NCBI RefSeq assembly: GCF_024362695.1
Contig: NC_065405.1
Location: 3,790,672-3,854,671 of the forward strand
Direction: 5' to 3'
Source: Pectinophora gossypiella
Lineage: Eukaryota; Arthropoda; Insecta; Lepidoptera; Gelechiidae
Length of the DNA stretch: 64,000 nucleotides
Of this stretch, positions 25,065 to 39,087 are shown piece by piece. Position numbers and translations under genes: made by a program. The number at the start of each line of letters is the position of its first letter. The stretch's first letter is position 1. The notes under the pieces were generated by a model, which saw only the letters and a list, made by a program, of their open reading frames with translations, had not been told where the DNA came from and made no database searches.

Positions 25065-25190
25065 GTAAAATCATTTTTCCGTATCTCGGGTCGAATCTCG
25101 ACTCAGGCTCCAAACCACTGAATTCGATTTTATGACTTGAAATTCATATTTGCATCGTAGATAATTGATATCACGTGTTTTGCAGGATTT
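25065..25190 (+). repeat. SINE family B, degraded middle part
   Basis: Contains GGGTCGAATCTCGACTCAGG, CACTGAATTCGATTTTATGA and a weak match to the TTGATATCACGTG region. This parallels the B-box and body order of the SINE at 23519-23863. Confidence 0.45.
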
Positions 25191-25547
25191 GTACCCGGTT
25201 AATGGTTATAGGTTCGCCCTCTATTGTGTACTCTTACGTTATAGTTATGTACTTAATCCTAAATTAAAATGAGTAAATCAGTCAAAAGGAAAAATGGCAT
25301 TGATTTTTTTTATTATCTTTGATTGGCTTCTATTTCTAGATAAGCATTTTATAATTTATTAGCGGCCGCCTGCCACTTCGTCCCCGAATTTCCGTCTTTT
25401 TTTTCAATTGTTAAAACCTGTGTCTTATTCTGATGTATAAGCTACATTATTGTAAAGTTTCATTAAAATCCATTCAGTAGTTTTTGCGTGAAAGAGTAAC
25501 AAACATCCATACTCACAAACTTTCACATTTATAATATTAGTAAGATC

Positions 25548-25755
25548 TTCGACCCAGTCATTAGCATAAAGTAGGATGATTCGTGCTTCGGACGGCACGT
25601 TAAGCCGTTAGTCCCGGTTACTACTTACTGATGCAAATTAGTAGTCGTTACATGAGCCATGTGAGGGACCTTTGGTGGTTCAATAGTAACCCTGACACCA
25701 GGGTTGATGGGGTTGGTAATCCACCTCACAACCCATATGATAGAAGAAGAAGATT
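25548..25755 (+). repeat. SINE family A, 3' two-thirds
   Basis: Carries CGTGCTTCGGACGGCACGTT, the TACTTACTGATG block and GGTTGGTAATCCACCTCACA, then ends in a GAAGAAGAAG tail. The tRNA head is missing. Confidence 0.75.
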
Positions 25756-28667
25756 TAGCGTATTCTAGTGTTACTTACCATTTGTTTTTACTGAAATTAG
25801 TTATTTGAGTTGAACTCAAACCTACACTATGGAGTAATGAAAATGGAGGCGATTACTCCACCGACAAGAACGCAGCTCTAAAATAAAGAGAGAGGGAGTT
25901 GAACTCATTTGTTGACGATTTTGGATAGATCATTCTCCTGGCTGTCGATTGGCTTCTGATGACTTGTAATGCTGCCAACGTCATAATCTCTACGGTATGT
26001 TTACGTATAGTCAGGGTAATAATGAAATAAACAATGTTGGTGTGTGTAACTAAAATATTCTCGTTATTTAATTTACTACGGTAAGAACACATTTTTACAG
26101 AATGTTAATGTTCTAAACAATATCTACAAAAAATTGTACACTATGTGAAAACTTACAAATACTTTTTAATTTACAATTAACAGAGAAAAATCAATATTCA
26201 AGTTCAACAAGATTAAGTTAAGCTGTTTATCTTTATTATAACTTACATCCTACTTTATTATTTACATTAATTTTCTTAACGTCATGTTTTTTTACGATAT
26301 TTCGAATCAGTGTGTCAAGTTTTGTGGAATTTGAATTTTTCATGACTTAAAAATATTGAAATAAATAAAATTTTCAAGTTTCTTTAACTGTGTTTATTTA
26401 CTGTCTTTTAATTCCAACAATTTCGGGGGCATTTAACATTTTTTTCTTTTTCTTTATTACATATATCAAAGGATGTCGTGAAAAATTCAAAGTCCACTTG
26501 AGATAGATAATCTTGCATTGTAACCAAGGCATGCATTTTTAGGCATATCACAACAATCTTCTCACAGAAATATAACATTTTGTTCGATTTTCTTTACTTT
26601 TTACGTATTCAGAGTTCGCAATGGACGATTTGTCATGCATTGTAGACTTATCTCTAATATATTTACACAAATAACTGTCAAACATTGGGAAGAGGGCCTG
26701 AAAATAAGTTATATTTGATTATATTTGGAATTGTTTCTCTAAATAATACAATTTTGTACTATCTGTAGGCGTTAATTGTAATCTATATAATAATACTACT
26801 GAATATACGGTCGAAAAAGCTAAAGCTTCCTCCCAATATTTAACATGTAAAGTTGAAACATGGAAAACGCAATGGAAGACAGCGTTCTCGCCCTACTTAG
26901 AGTTAGAGACATTTATCACATAGAATAATCTAACGATACCACGAAATCACAATCCTTAAATAATAAATTGTTCCCCAATTATAAAAATTACGTCAAAATC
27001 CGACGATTAAAAAAGAAACACAAAACAAAATCAGGTATAACGATAGGTAACGTTCGAAAGAATCATTAAAGCAATTTTTTTAATTTTAACATTTAATCTA
27101 TGTTTTGAACAACTTGTTGGTAACTTTAGTTGTATCGAAGTACTTTTAAGTGAGAATTGCATTGGTAAGGCCAAATATAATGGAAAAGTACCAGCTGATC
27201 CATTACGCTGGCTAGTAAAAAATAAGTACACGGAGGTACATAGATTTATTGTATAATTGTATTGTACAAAATGAGTATTACAGAGAAACTTTTGAAGTTG
27301 CAAGTTGCTAATAATATATCGGTACATTCCAATGGTGACAAATTTTGGCATAAAACTGTGAGTCATTTCAGAAAATGACCATAAGCCTTAGAAAGTAGAT
27401 ATCCAACATTCAGCATTCACTATAATAATAGTAAAAAAAACTGGCCACAATAATGTGTTCGATAAAAAAGCAGTTTCGAAAATACGTTTCGAAGATTTTA
27501 ACAAGCTAAAACGTTAAGTTGATAAAAATATTTCGACAATAATGCCTGATAAGCCTTGCATTAATACTAAAATAGTAAAATTAATCCAAAAATAAAGATA
27601 TTCAAGTTTCGTAAAGTAGTTCGTAGTGGAATTACGGAAATTGTTAATGGAAAATTGGAAGTTAGTAACTAGAATGATGAGATTATTAAATTGGTACCTA
27701 CATACGTTAAGTTTAACAATTCAAAATCAATTCAGGTCCCTTTAATTTCTCTTAATTTTACACCAAACATATTTAATGCTTCACAAATCTTTGGTGTTCA
27801 TCCACATTGCAATCGGCACGAACTAATGGAAGAAGGCATAAAATTACAAATATAATAATTACGAACACATTGTTTCTTTACTTCAGAAGTTACATAAAGT
27901 GATAAAACCTAATATTGAGATTGTAAATGTCATTGAAAAGCTGCGAAATGCCAAGTCAGACGCATGTATTGGAACCAAGTAATTACTAAGATTAAGTTTG
28001 AATGTGGATAATATAATGATTCTTGATGTAAAGAATGAAACTCAACAATCCAGCTACAAATATCTAATAAAACAAATTGATTGCACAGCGTTCTGGTTAC
28101 GATTACGATTCACCTAATGCTATGTTCCAAATCTGACTAGAACCATTGACCGAACACTATTGAGTAAGCTTAAAGTCAATGCCAAAACCCATTGCGACGT
28201 CACCACGAGTTTCAAGATACTGGTTTAAATTAGGAGGTAGTTCTAGTGACGTTCTTGCTTCAGGTCTGTACCAACTTCGCAACTTTTCGTTGACAAAATG
28301 TCTATTTTCTATGCTTAAGGAATTAATGTGTCGGTGGCTTTTATATAACATTTATCCTAAGGAAATACATCTTTCAAATAAATACTATCTCGGAAGGTAT
28401 TGGTCCCGGATTATAATTTTTAAACAAATTATAACAATTTGGACCCATTCGGCAAACATGTGATTTTTAAATTAGTCGACAGCAATACACCCGCATTAAA
28501 CCTGCGAATGCCTAACTATGAGTATCGCTCTGCGATATCACATGCCCTAACAACTAAGCACTTAACATATATATCCTTCTTAAACACATATCACAATTGG
28601 GCTCTCGGACCGAGAGAAGAAATTTCAAAGTCCAAAGTTACGCGGGCCCGCGTCAAGAGGGCGGGCG
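25756..28667. other. AT-rich stretch downstream of ken, including its 3' UTR
   Basis: The ken 3' UTR starts at 28667 and runs leftwards. The first AATAAA on the minus strand is near 27250-27245, with others near 26390 and 26232, so the UTR may be 1.4 kb or longer. Overlapping short frames at 28157-28690 have no recognisable domain. Nothing else is seen. Confidence 0.45.
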
Positions 28668-31600
28668 TCATTCGTGCAGGTTCTTGCTGAGTAAGAGGCT
28701 GTTGTGTGGTCCGGACAGATGTCTGATGAGCTCTGGCAGCGCTTCGAACGTCAGCTGACAGAAGCAGCAGTTAAATCGTCCGGGCGTGTTAGTTCTTCCA
28801 TCATTCTCGCTCGACGATATCACATTACGATGCACTGAGCATAAATGTTTCAGTAAATGTGCTTTTTGCTTGAACATAGCAACACACAATCGACATGCGA
28901 ACGGTTTCTCGCCAGTATGCACTCGAAGATGTGTCTTGAGATTCCACGACATACCGAATTGTTTGCCACAGTATTCGCATCGGTACTCACGGACGGGCGC
29001 CTGTTTACTTGAACCTTGTTCATGTTCTGTTGAAGGTGCGTCGTCGCCACCTATTTGTGGTTGACATAGCCAGGTACCCCAGGAGCCCGCGCTTGGAGGT
29101 CGGTACTTAAGCGCATCCTCGTGCGCCGCTGCTGGAGGGGTTACACTTCTCTCTGGTAAGTAAGGCGGCGCCGACGCGCTGAGTGGATGTAAGGCCCCGA
29201 GTCGACTCGCTGCTACACCCGCCACACCGCCTGGACCTTGCGCGTATCGAAGATGGAGATCTTCCAAATAACTTGGGGGGAAAGATACAAATGGAGGATT
29301 TTGTGAAGGCGAATTGTGAAAACCGGGTCTTCTTTTTCTATGAGGCGTTACGACGTAGTTTTCGGGGGAAGTCTGTACAAGGGACATTAGATCGTTGTCA
29401 GGTGGTTTGAGATGCGCGTAATCTTCTAATTTCACTGTTCGTAAATCCATTTCGGGGGGCTCTAGGTAGTGTGATTTCCGTTTAGCTCGTTCGATGCCTC
29501 GTCCTAGTCGATCGCTTAGCAACTGTCTTCTGTACACTTGTTCTTGTGGCTGTTCTTCTTGACTTGATGATGTCGATCGCTTTCTGTTGATGTTCTGTAA
29601 TTGAGATTAATTAAATATTTAGTATAAGCACGAAATATAATGTTTAAAATTAAGATAAGGAATTTATGTTTGTTTGCTGAAATTATTTACCTTTGCCGCA
29701 ACTGTTTCTACGTCTACGTCTTGAGAGTCTTCGTGTTCTCCGCCAGAGTTCTCCGAGTTCCGTGCCATTGACAAGTTAACAGGGTTCGAAGAACTCCTCC
29801 GCCGACTAGTCAGCCTTCCGCATTCTTTGTCTCCTTCCTGTTCATCATCTTCCCGTTCATCATTACTGCTAGTCGACATACTTTCTTTCTTTATACTCAT
29901 CGACTCGTCTCCTCTTTCCTTGTCTTTACTGTAGCCTGCAGTGGGAGAAACTCTGTCGCTTTCTGAATGTGAGGATCCTGACGGTGCATCGTGTTTACTG
30001 CTTTCGTTGCTGTTAATGTCTGTTTTTAAATTCTTGGCTTTTAGACGTTCACACGATCTGTTCCTTTCTTCTGCTTGCTGTCTTTCTTTCGTTGATTTCC
30101 AAACGTCTGATTTGATTTCTAGTAATTCGAATAGTTCTTGCATGTCATCAATTTCTCCTGACTGGAAATGAATAAAAGCGAAAATTAATATTTGTTACAA
30201 TAAAACTAAAATTTTAGATATAATTTGCAGATTTGCTTGCACAGATATTTTAGAATAAAAATATATCTTATTGGTAAACATTATGTAAAATTTTAAGTCC
30301 TCAGGCACATACTTCATTTTATTCCTAACTTGTGAGCTTCCGTTTGTATATGGAGCATCGATATACTACGACCCAGTAGAAACACCTAGCTACCCAATTA
30401 GTGCACACAATGTAATTATATGATATCTTATTTAGAGTTGTAGATGAAATGCATATCTTATATTTTATAAGATAATAAAGATACTGACCTCAATGTACGC
30501 CTGTCCGCTGTATAAGAAGACGAGAAGATGCCTCATGAGGGTGCTGTTGATTCCGGACATGTGGATTGTGACTGGACTTTCGACTGATGGAGTGTCATCG
30601 AGTATTTTCCTAGAATAAAGATAAATAAATCGAATTTAGGTACAGGTAATTTTAATGTTAGATAAGCGGACCTTGGTGTAGAACAATTTTAAATAAATAA
30701 AATCGTATACAACTCTTATAGGTTTCGAAATAAAGCCGTTAAGCTTACCTACCATTTAATAGCTAATGTGTCTGTTGTAAAAGAAGATTGAATAATAAAT
30801 TACTTAGGTGTATTTCTTGGAATTCTAAGCGTAAAATATACCACGTGATCAAAAGTCACGAGTTCTGACATAATATAAGGACGATCATTGCATTTTGCGT
30901 TATATTTTAATGATGTTATAGGTAATATTCCACGTGTAAGGTAATTGTACTCACACTTTAAAAAAAAAACATCATAGAAAACAGTGTTATCAAAATAGCA
31001 GGAGACTGATATACTGCATATCAGAATATATGAAACTATAGTACTTAATCGTAAAAAAAAAAATTACTAGACTAAGCTTTTATTTGAGAATTACGTCGAT
31101 GATTGGAACCAGGGGGGTTCAAAAGGCCACATCGAAGAAATTCATCTAAAAGTAAGTGCCTATGGTAAGGTGGCCGTTTAAGACCCCTAAATCTTTATTC
31201 TATATATATTAGTAAAGGTGCTGGAAATCATCATTTGCAGTAACTTAAAAAAATCCAACAGTAATATTAAGTAGTAAAAACGCATGAACATTTTGATGCA
31301 TTCAAAAATACGGCAAAAGAAAATTTAGGAAAAATTAGGAACAACGCTGCCTTTGCTCACCTTATATTTTCTTGCAAATATCTCGTGACTGTGTGTGCAA
31401 TAAAGTATTTTTATGATTATTAATTACGTTAAGTGAAATTCTGTTTTCGCATATACTACTGAGTAATCGGTATGACCTACATGTGTATATGTGTGTACGG
31501 TCACGAGTACTAATATGTCTTTGAAACCATGTCACATTAATTTTTTTTGCAAATGAAACCGTAAGTCTCATTAAATGACAAATATGATAGTGCGACAAAG

Positions 31601-31846
31601 TTCTAAAGTAGGTACATGATATAGCTCATGATTTTGTACATATTATTATAATAATGTAAGTATGAAGTACCTTATGAGGGGGCTAGCGGCAGCCATGACG
31701 ATCCTGTGGGCAGCAAGGGGCACGGCGTCGTCGCAAACCAGGACGAGGTCGGAGTAACGGGCGCCACGCCACGCCGCGCCCACCTCATTCAGGATGCAGG
31801 CGTGATGCTTGCCGTACGTCAGAGTCAGCAAGCCCTCGCCCATCAT
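28668..31846 (-). CDS. ken: Transcription factor Ken (BTB-zinc finger protein)
   Basis: Coding exons on the minus strand: 31846-31671, 30609-30489, 30161-29691 and 29594-28668 (stop 28670-28668), giving 564 aa. Residues 1-~99 form a BTB/POZ domain split by an intron (GKHHACILNEVGAAWRGARY, then AHRIVMAAASPLIR, then MRHLLVFLYSGQAYIE). A long Ser/Glu/Lys-rich linker follows. Residues 332-350, SPENYVVTPHRKRRPGFHN, match a block I recall in fly Ken. Three C2H2 fingers have ligands at 462/465/482-region, 490/493/506/511 and 532/535/548/553; the first reads YRCEYCGKQFGMSWNLKTH. In flies Ken is a nuclear repressor that shares sites with STAT and acts in genital development. The exon holding the ATG starts with a splice acceptor at 31853, so the leader lies upstream, probably tens of kb away. 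The CDS is intact. Confidence 0.95.
31108..31155 (+). repeat. Fragment of fold-back element G
   Basis: Contains AGGGGGGTTCAAAAGGCCAC followed by ATCGAAGAAATTCATCTAAA. This matches one arm of the palindromic element at 40180-40353. Confidence 0.5.
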
Positions 31847-32470
31847 TCCAGCACTGGAACCAAAGAAATGGAAGGTTAGATAAAGACTAAACCCAAAGAC
31901 CCGGCTAGGATATAGGTCACATAAGTTGAAGGGAGTAAAAAGAAAGAATATTGCTAGATAGAGTGGTTTTTACTGGTGTAGAGAAAATAAGGAAAACGCT
32001 AGAAAAGTCTGAAGATGTATTTATTATGTTATGTATAAATTGGCTACATAATTAGTTCGTTACATCTAAGTCAAATCTAATGTTCCAGTCATTAACATAG
32101 TTTCGATTTCATGCAAGTAGCAAGAAAGGATGAAGTCTAAATGAGAATCTTATCACAGCACAAAAATATTCCATAATTTGACAATCGTGAGACTATGTAA
32201 TCATCGTTGAAGAATTATAATTGGTAGCCATTGTAATGGCAATCGTGTGAAGATAGTTTGAATATAAAATGATAGCGATGATGTATGACCAGGAAATATG
32301 TGTAGGAGGTTAGCATAAACAGTATTCATATTGAATAATCTGATCAGTAAAGTGATTCTAAACAACAATATCAAATTGGAAGATGTAGCTTGTAATTTTG
32401 TAGATAAGTACAAATGTTGTGCAACACACGATGATCGACGCTATAAATAAGTGAAATCACACCCAAATTG

Positions 32471-32945
32471 AGGCCCGTCTTACTCGGTTCACTAGACTCG
32501 CCCGGTGCTAGACCGAAAGTCAGGGCTAAAAACAAGGTTACATCCACTCCGATGTTTCAAGAACATTTCAACGAATACTTTGAAAAACAAAGCGTGTGTA
32601 AAACTAAAGAGATGCACACAATGGGCACTATCCAAACAATCAAAAATTTCCTAACTAATTTAAAAAGGTTAAAAGGTGGCAAGAATTTAAATAAACGTGA
32701 AACAGTTGATGTGTTCTTGGGCTGCCAAAAATAGACGGAATCCTAGCAGGTGCTAGAAAGCCTGTCGCAATAGGACCTTGGCCCGATAAAGCATCGCAAC
32801 GTGCTATTAGAATTGCGATAGAAGCGCGAGATCGTTTAAAAGACGATCAAGAGCTTCTTTTTGCATTGTGTCGGCAAGAGTGGGGTCACCGGAATAACAC
32901 TTATTGTTATCAGCAACTGTTGCTCTTGCTCTATTGTTGCACTTA
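32471..32945 (+). pseudogene. Frameshifted coding relic of unknown family
   Basis: One frame is open from about 32471 to 32733, including the start of the block KKxNLNKRETVDVFLG. From about 32715 a second frame takes over (LPKIDGILAGARKPVAIGPW, then IRIAIEARDRLKDDQELLFA) and stays open to TAA at 32945. The handover without a gap suggests an old gene with one frameshift. Codon content and GC exceed those of the flanks. I do not recognise the protein. A transposon or viral remnant is possible but unproven. Confidence 0.35.
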
Positions 32946-34200
32946 AAGTTATATTTAATTGCGGAGGTTGGAGTGCAATAGAATTCGGTACTCGTGGAAT
33001 GTTCGCACACGACGGTGATTTTAATCTCAAGTTCTGTCACGATTTGGTAATTATTTCGGTTTCAAGGAGATTTTGGACCCTGAGAAAACTCAGACCCTGT
33101 TACTTGATATCATCAGTTGTTGCTTTTAAATTATTTTAGAGGACAATTGCACCTTAAATGTTTAAGTGCTAGAGTAAAGTTAAATGCTTCCTGTTTGATT
33201 CTGCACCTTTGTTTCAGTTTAATGTTATGATCGCTAGGTCAAGGAAATGTTTTTAAACTGCTCGTAAAAACTTAATGGTCTTTAGATAATTAAATTTAAT
33301 TGAGATTATGCTAATGTGTTTAGATAAAAACAAAGCTTGAGCATTTCCTTGTGAAGTTATTCATTATGCTTAGTTTGTGAGGTTCTGTAGCAAGCATTCC
33401 CTTAGCAATGATTGGTTTGATAAAAGTTGTCTTTTCTTCTGTAACCTAGTGCTTGACTTTGACGTCATTTGAATAGATACGTTCAGTTTCTTTTCTAATT
33501 GTAACCTAATCCACGTGGATTCTTACAAATGTCCGTTGAAATCAGATCACAATTCGTCTAGAATATCCACGCATAAGGAACTCTAAGAATAATAATCATC
33601 AGACAATATGGTGAGATAATCCTCAAGAACGTGATGTTAAATTTTCCTTGGGCTATGAATGTGGGCTGGTGCTTTAATATGGCTCTAATTGAAGGCCAAG
33701 TCATTATTAAACGTAATGTAAATGTATTGTACGCCATATAAAGAGAGAACAATAAATTAACGTTAAATATTGTCAGCCATTATATATTTTTGTAGTAATA
33801 AAGTTGTTAAAACCTTGCGCAATTTATTTTCAAAATTCTTTCTGTTGTACTCAATTATTTTGGTAACTGTTATGTTGGTAACTGTTTTAATGGATTCATG
33901 GGTATCAAATAAAATATATCCTGTAGTGGTTTTCTTCTGCTTCGGTGGTACTTATCTGTATCCATCCTTTTTCTATTTTGTTTATCGAAAAGTTTTAAAC
34001 TCCACTTAAGTCTGTTAGCTTATCATTAAAGACAACTTTTTTCAGTCTAGGAGTATACGAGTATTTATATAATTCGAAAACATCACTATTTTGTAAAATT
34101 GGCTAAAACCATCATCGTCGTTGAAAACACCACAGATCTCTCACCTTACCTAACCTATAATCCTACTTGATGCTTCTCTGTTATTCAGCGTTGTATTTCA

Positions 34201-34290
34201 GGGCTGCGCCTGCGCAGTGGACCGCGACAGACTCGCCCGCCATTGTCCGTGTGTAGCGGCTCGAAACGCTGCACTTCACATGCTTCGCAT
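34201..34290. other. Small GC-rich island
   Basis: About 60-90 bp with CpG-rich runs (GCTGCGCCTGCGCAGTGG, then CCGCCATTGTCCGTG) in AT-rich DNA, 2.4 kb upstream of the first ken coding exon. On the minus strand it contains a 20-codon frame starting MAGESVAVHC but no clear donor site. It may be a promoter or enhancer fragment. Confidence 0.3.
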
Positions 34291-34400
34291 CAATTCCATG
34301 GTTGTTCGTTTGTGCCAGTGTAAAGTGTTCTTTTACATCAAATGTAGGAGTTGATGAGTTATTAAATCTTAAGTACAGTTTTCAGTAACACAGTTGGATC

Positions 34401-34480
34401 GACCATCATAGACGGCGATACGCCTCACAACCTATGACGTTGTTTTAACAAAAAGCTCGATGAGGCGTCGGTACACTCTG
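34401..34480 (-). repeat. Dispersed repeat D, reversed fragment
   Basis: Reverse of the GGTGAGCCGTATCGCCGTC and ACCTCACCAAGCTTTTTGTT blocks of 7463-7595. Confidence 0.45.
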
Positions 34481-34606
34481 CCTATCTCGTTGTTAAAAGT
34501 AGGAATCACTCTTAACTTCAGTTTCAAATATCAAAGAGAAACATATGGATTAAACTTGTACCTGTTTGGTTTATTTTCGGCTTTAGTTACCATTGATCAA
34601 CAATAG

Positions 34607-34851
34607 GCTACTTTCCAACTAGTCAAATCAGTCACTTTTTACTAAACGTCCAAATACGAAATTATTATAGAATTTTTATGAAAAAGCAACCTGTGACGTC
34701 ATAGAAAAACGTGACAAAATGTCGCACTTATTATTATTTCTTTATTAAAATTCATAAATAAGTTAAACAGAGAAAACAAAACGCGTTTTGTCACCTTTAG
34801 ATCTGTCTTTACTTAGTAATCAGAATTTCATAATTTATCTTCGACCTACCC
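34607..34851 (+). repeat. Dispersed repeat E
   Basis: Third and best-preserved copy of the family at 11270-11505 and 21447-21672. It includes GTGACGTCATAGAAAAACGT and TCATAATTTATCTTCGACCT. Confidence 0.65.
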
Positions 34852-36673
34852 AATTATATTAAAGACGTAGCAGGGTTTATATACGTTAAGCGGGTATAGT
34901 TAAGCGGTTAAGGTTACTCTACCGGTACAAAATTACAATAACGATTACGAAATTATGGGAACGATTTTAAAGCCCGATCGGACATCGATACCGTCATTTT
35001 ATATACCTTAACCTATTCAAGCCCTGTTGAAGTTGAAGAAACATGAAATATAAATGAAACAACGTAAAGATTTCAGTTATCGCAAGAGCTATAGAAATAT
35101 AAATATGATAATAATAGGTAGACAGCCCTAACGTAAACCACATTAGAGCAGGTTAAGGCCGTTGTTTTTTTTCTTCAGATGCAAAAGATATAAGCGTTAA
35201 ATCACGCCTTTCCACGTTGCTATTTGATTTATTTTCGAGATTTTGTATAACAATGGAAAAGGAAAATCACGAAAATTTACGAATTATGCAAATGCAAAAT
35301 GCTTTAAATTTTTCCCTTTTTTTGTAAATCCTGAAATAAAGTTAGTGTAGGATGTTCAACATTATGTAATTTAACATACCTACTTAAAATAATCACGAAA
35401 TCGTAAGTAGTAATTAAATGTAATTGGCCAATTATTCATTAAAATACTTGAGGAGGCAATTTCAATTTTCATTGCAGTCCGCCATCTAGAGAATTTCTCT
35501 TGAACTAAGGACTATCACTAGTTTACTAGTTCTCTGTCTAGTTCTCCAAACCGCCGCTAGATGACGTTATAACACATTTCCATTCTACTTTCATAGATGG
35601 CGGCACGTGTTTGATAGCGATCTAGTAGCCGTAGGTATAAATAAACATTGATGAATGAAATGTTTAGCCCTGGTTAAATCAATTTGTCCTTTCTCGATAC
35701 GTAAGTTGACCTTACTTTATGCAATTCACTTTCACCAAAGCTTTTCAGTAAACACAATCCGGAAATTTTTTGGGCACAATCTCTTTGCCTCTCACTCGCC
35801 GATTTGGTAACAGAAGGCAGTTTAGTGGCCAAATTGGTGCAAAGGGACTATTGTGAGAGGAAAGTTGTAAGTACGCAAAACCCTGAAACGACCTAAAGCT
35901 GACAGTTTTGAAAGGGCTAAGGTACTTACTGCCCTTGCTTTCTGCGTTGGAGCAGTTTATTTAATTGACTGTCACTTAGCCCATTAAAATAATTACCTAT
36001 GTAGTTATTTTCATAAACACGATTTACAAATATAAAAAAATCTTACCTATATTAAATGTTTTATTATTAAACAAAAAAAAAAATACGATGAAATAATAAA
36101 CACAATAGAAATTGTGGTCACATATTTTCTAACATGATGGACAATAGGCTAGGTTTTGTATTTTTGTATTGCACCTTACCCGCGCTGCAATACACAAACT
36201 TCTTTTTGACCGTAAGGTTGCCTGGCAGAAATTGCTGTTTAGCAATAAGACCGCCAGTCGTGCCTATTTTATTTGTTGGTACATGTCCTAAGTTTATGTT
36301 TTTGTGCCAGATTGATTGATTGTGTTTAAGCATGTATGTACTTTCACCACATTAAACATGACTTTCAGTAAGTAGTTTGTGCATTTAGAGCCAATAATTC
36401 TGAAATGTTTTTAGTAAATCCTGTAGACCTCTCATCATTACAAATTAATAGAACACTTGGGTATTCATAACCAAAATAAGGACAAGCAAGTTTCTAAGAC
36501 GTCAAAGATCGATCAAATAAGTTCAACATACGTTCAACATAACTTTTTAATGTTATAAAACATTATTTTTCCTAGTGGAAAACATGTTTTACGCTAGTAT
36601 TCAGGAAAAAAGCTGTTTTATTGTGCATTCAATGTAATTTATTGTTGCAAATTTTAAATGCCTTGTTAATCGA

Positions 36674-36780
36674 TTAGGGGCCGTCCATTAATCATGCGAG
36701 GCTCGAGAGGGTGGGGTGGTAAGGGTCCATGAAAAAATCACGAAATATCATAAGGGGGGAGGGGTATAGTCACGAGTATT
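36674..36780 (+). repeat. Short GGGGCCGTCCATTAATCA-type repeat
   Basis: Contains GGGGCCGTCCATTAATCATG, then G-rich runs and ATCACGAAATATCATAAGGG. I recall sequences of this form as being common dispersed repeats in insect DNA. Only one copy is in this window, so the call rests on memory. Confidence 0.3.
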
Positions 36781-36950
36781 TATTTTTTCGGCAAACGCGC
36801 GATACTGAACCGAAAAGCGGCGTTTCGTGCAATTATTTTGGTAGGTACTAAAAATACACGTGATATAGGATAGGGGGTTGCTGTTATGTGTAAGGATTGT
36901 AATATTAGATTGACTTTTGAAAGCGGAAGTTGTAGCGCTAATCAACGTTA

Positions 36951-37025
36951 GATAAGCTGGAGACTATATTCCCAATTGGGCTAGTCAGACGAACATCCAT
37001 TGCAAAATTAACTGAGTATAACTTT
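36951..37025 (+). repeat. Dispersed repeat D, 5' block
   Basis: Matches the first block of 7463-7595: ATAAGCTGGAGACTATATTC, CCCAATTGGG, ACATCCATT and AACTGAG in the same order. Confidence 0.45.
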
Positions 37026-39087
37026 AGGTCACCAATATGGGATAATAGGTCCGTCTAAATAAACATACGTTTTTCTCTCATCTGTTTCCGTTATGTAGAT
37101 TTGTCAATCAGTAGTTTTATTTAACTGTTCTGTTATGTAATAGCTCGAAGGTTCATGAAAAATGTGCCTTGTCCCAAACAAAAAATATATATATTACATA
37201 CTATATAATATTTACATAGAAAAACATAAGAAAAAAACGCACGAGCTAGTCAACTACACTCCAAGGTTGACCATAACCCGCTAACTTACATAATCCAACC
37301 CACACTAATTAATGTTGCGACCTACAAATGCATTACAATCATTTATACGATTCCGACTTCGTAGTATTGAGATATGGCGTGGATTGAAAAATACTAGATG
37401 AAAATACTATCACAATATTACACGAATAATGTAGACAAAAGTTAAAAGTAGATTTTGCTTCTACCATGAAGTTTATGAACAAACTGTAATTTTTGGAACT
37501 TTTTAAGGGGCTTTACTTGACTTTCCAATGTTCTTTTGAAATCCAATATACATTATGTCTATAAAACCGGGTCTTACGAGAACAAAGCAGTTCATTTATA
37601 TATTTGTAAGTACACAATAGAACAGACATGGGCAACATACTAAGATTACAGACAGTACAGGTTAGCTTAACTCTAAGAAGGAGATTATTTCATCAATCAC
37701 ATCATTAATTTAAGAGTCACGCACTTATCGGTGTCTTCATGCTGCTTTTTTACGGAAAAATGTGGCAGTGATTTCCCCTTTGCCTTCCCCCGCAGTACTC
37801 TGTCTGACGCTAGTGGGATGGCGCCCAGAGTAGTATATTTCAAAGCCGTACTAGGACTCCTGTCCTCCGCCTCTGAATAGTACCAACAGTTACTGCTGCC
37901 CTCTGTCAGGTCTCAGGTTACAGTCCCCGTGACTCAATGTCATTTCATCAATGAAACAATATTTTTACTATAGAAGTTTTTGATAAGTTACTAACTCTAA
38001 AAGTGTAACCTACATTCACAAAAAATCTAATAATAAAACCAGCAGTGTGTAGGACGGACTGAAAATAAAATGTGTGATCTATAATTAAGTACATTATGCG
38101 ACATGAATTGGGTCTGTCAAATTTATCATTCTGATGCTACTGTTTATTTTAACACACGGCCGTGAAAATATGGACGTCGTCATTGACATTCTTGAGTTCA
38201 TAATAAAATTTGTAATATTAGTAAGTTAAAATGATGGCATGTGTATAGGTATATATAGAATAGATATTCTGTAATATTGCTTACAGTACAAACAAGAACT
38301 TTTATATGAATCGAATGGCCCTAAAATTCTTAAATTTCATCTCTTTCATTGCTCTGCAGTTGAGTATTTTCCTTATAAAACCTAAAGTATGACAACATAA
38401 AAACTATGAAGTCGAAAATCTTCCACAAAATCTTTAATAACTGTATAATTATTCGATCAGACTTTTCCACTACGTTGAAGCGATTAACAGTGACAGCGGT
38501 AGGCTGTTTTAGTTTAAGACATAAATAGAGATATATTTTTTAATTATGAGATAATCTAAAAACTAGACAAAAACTTACATAATACATAAAAAATAACTTG
38601 TCATTTCGTCGAAAATACTTTTAAAGGAAACTTAATATTTCATAATGTTGTCTTTTCGTTTATAGTTTATATGAACTTGGACATCGCCCATTATTACAGT
38701 TTATGACGCCTGTCACTGCAAAAGGAAGACCAGATCTTGTAGTTCGGATTCTTTACAAATAATTGCGTTTGATAACAAACATGGTACTGATTAGAGTGAA
38801 TTTCTTGAATAACCCCGCAAAAAGGCAGTTGATATGAGAAGAATGAACATAAAAATCAAATGTTTGTTCAAAGTTATTATGGGACGGTCCTTCCGTACTT
38901 GCGAATAAAGCTTTTAATAGGTACCTACTTTTGGAAAGGTTCATTCAGTGACTGACACTTGGAAAGTAATTATCATACATAACGGAGAAAGTTTGGGAAT
39001 GTAATAGGAAAACATATGCGGATTCAAGATACATAATGAGGCAAGTTTTCACTGTAAGTAATTTTATCGAATATTTTTAGTTATTAA

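Noticed and set aside
28157..28690. Frames on both strands left of ken
   Set aside because: They fall in the probable ken 3' UTR and show no recognisable motif or good start.
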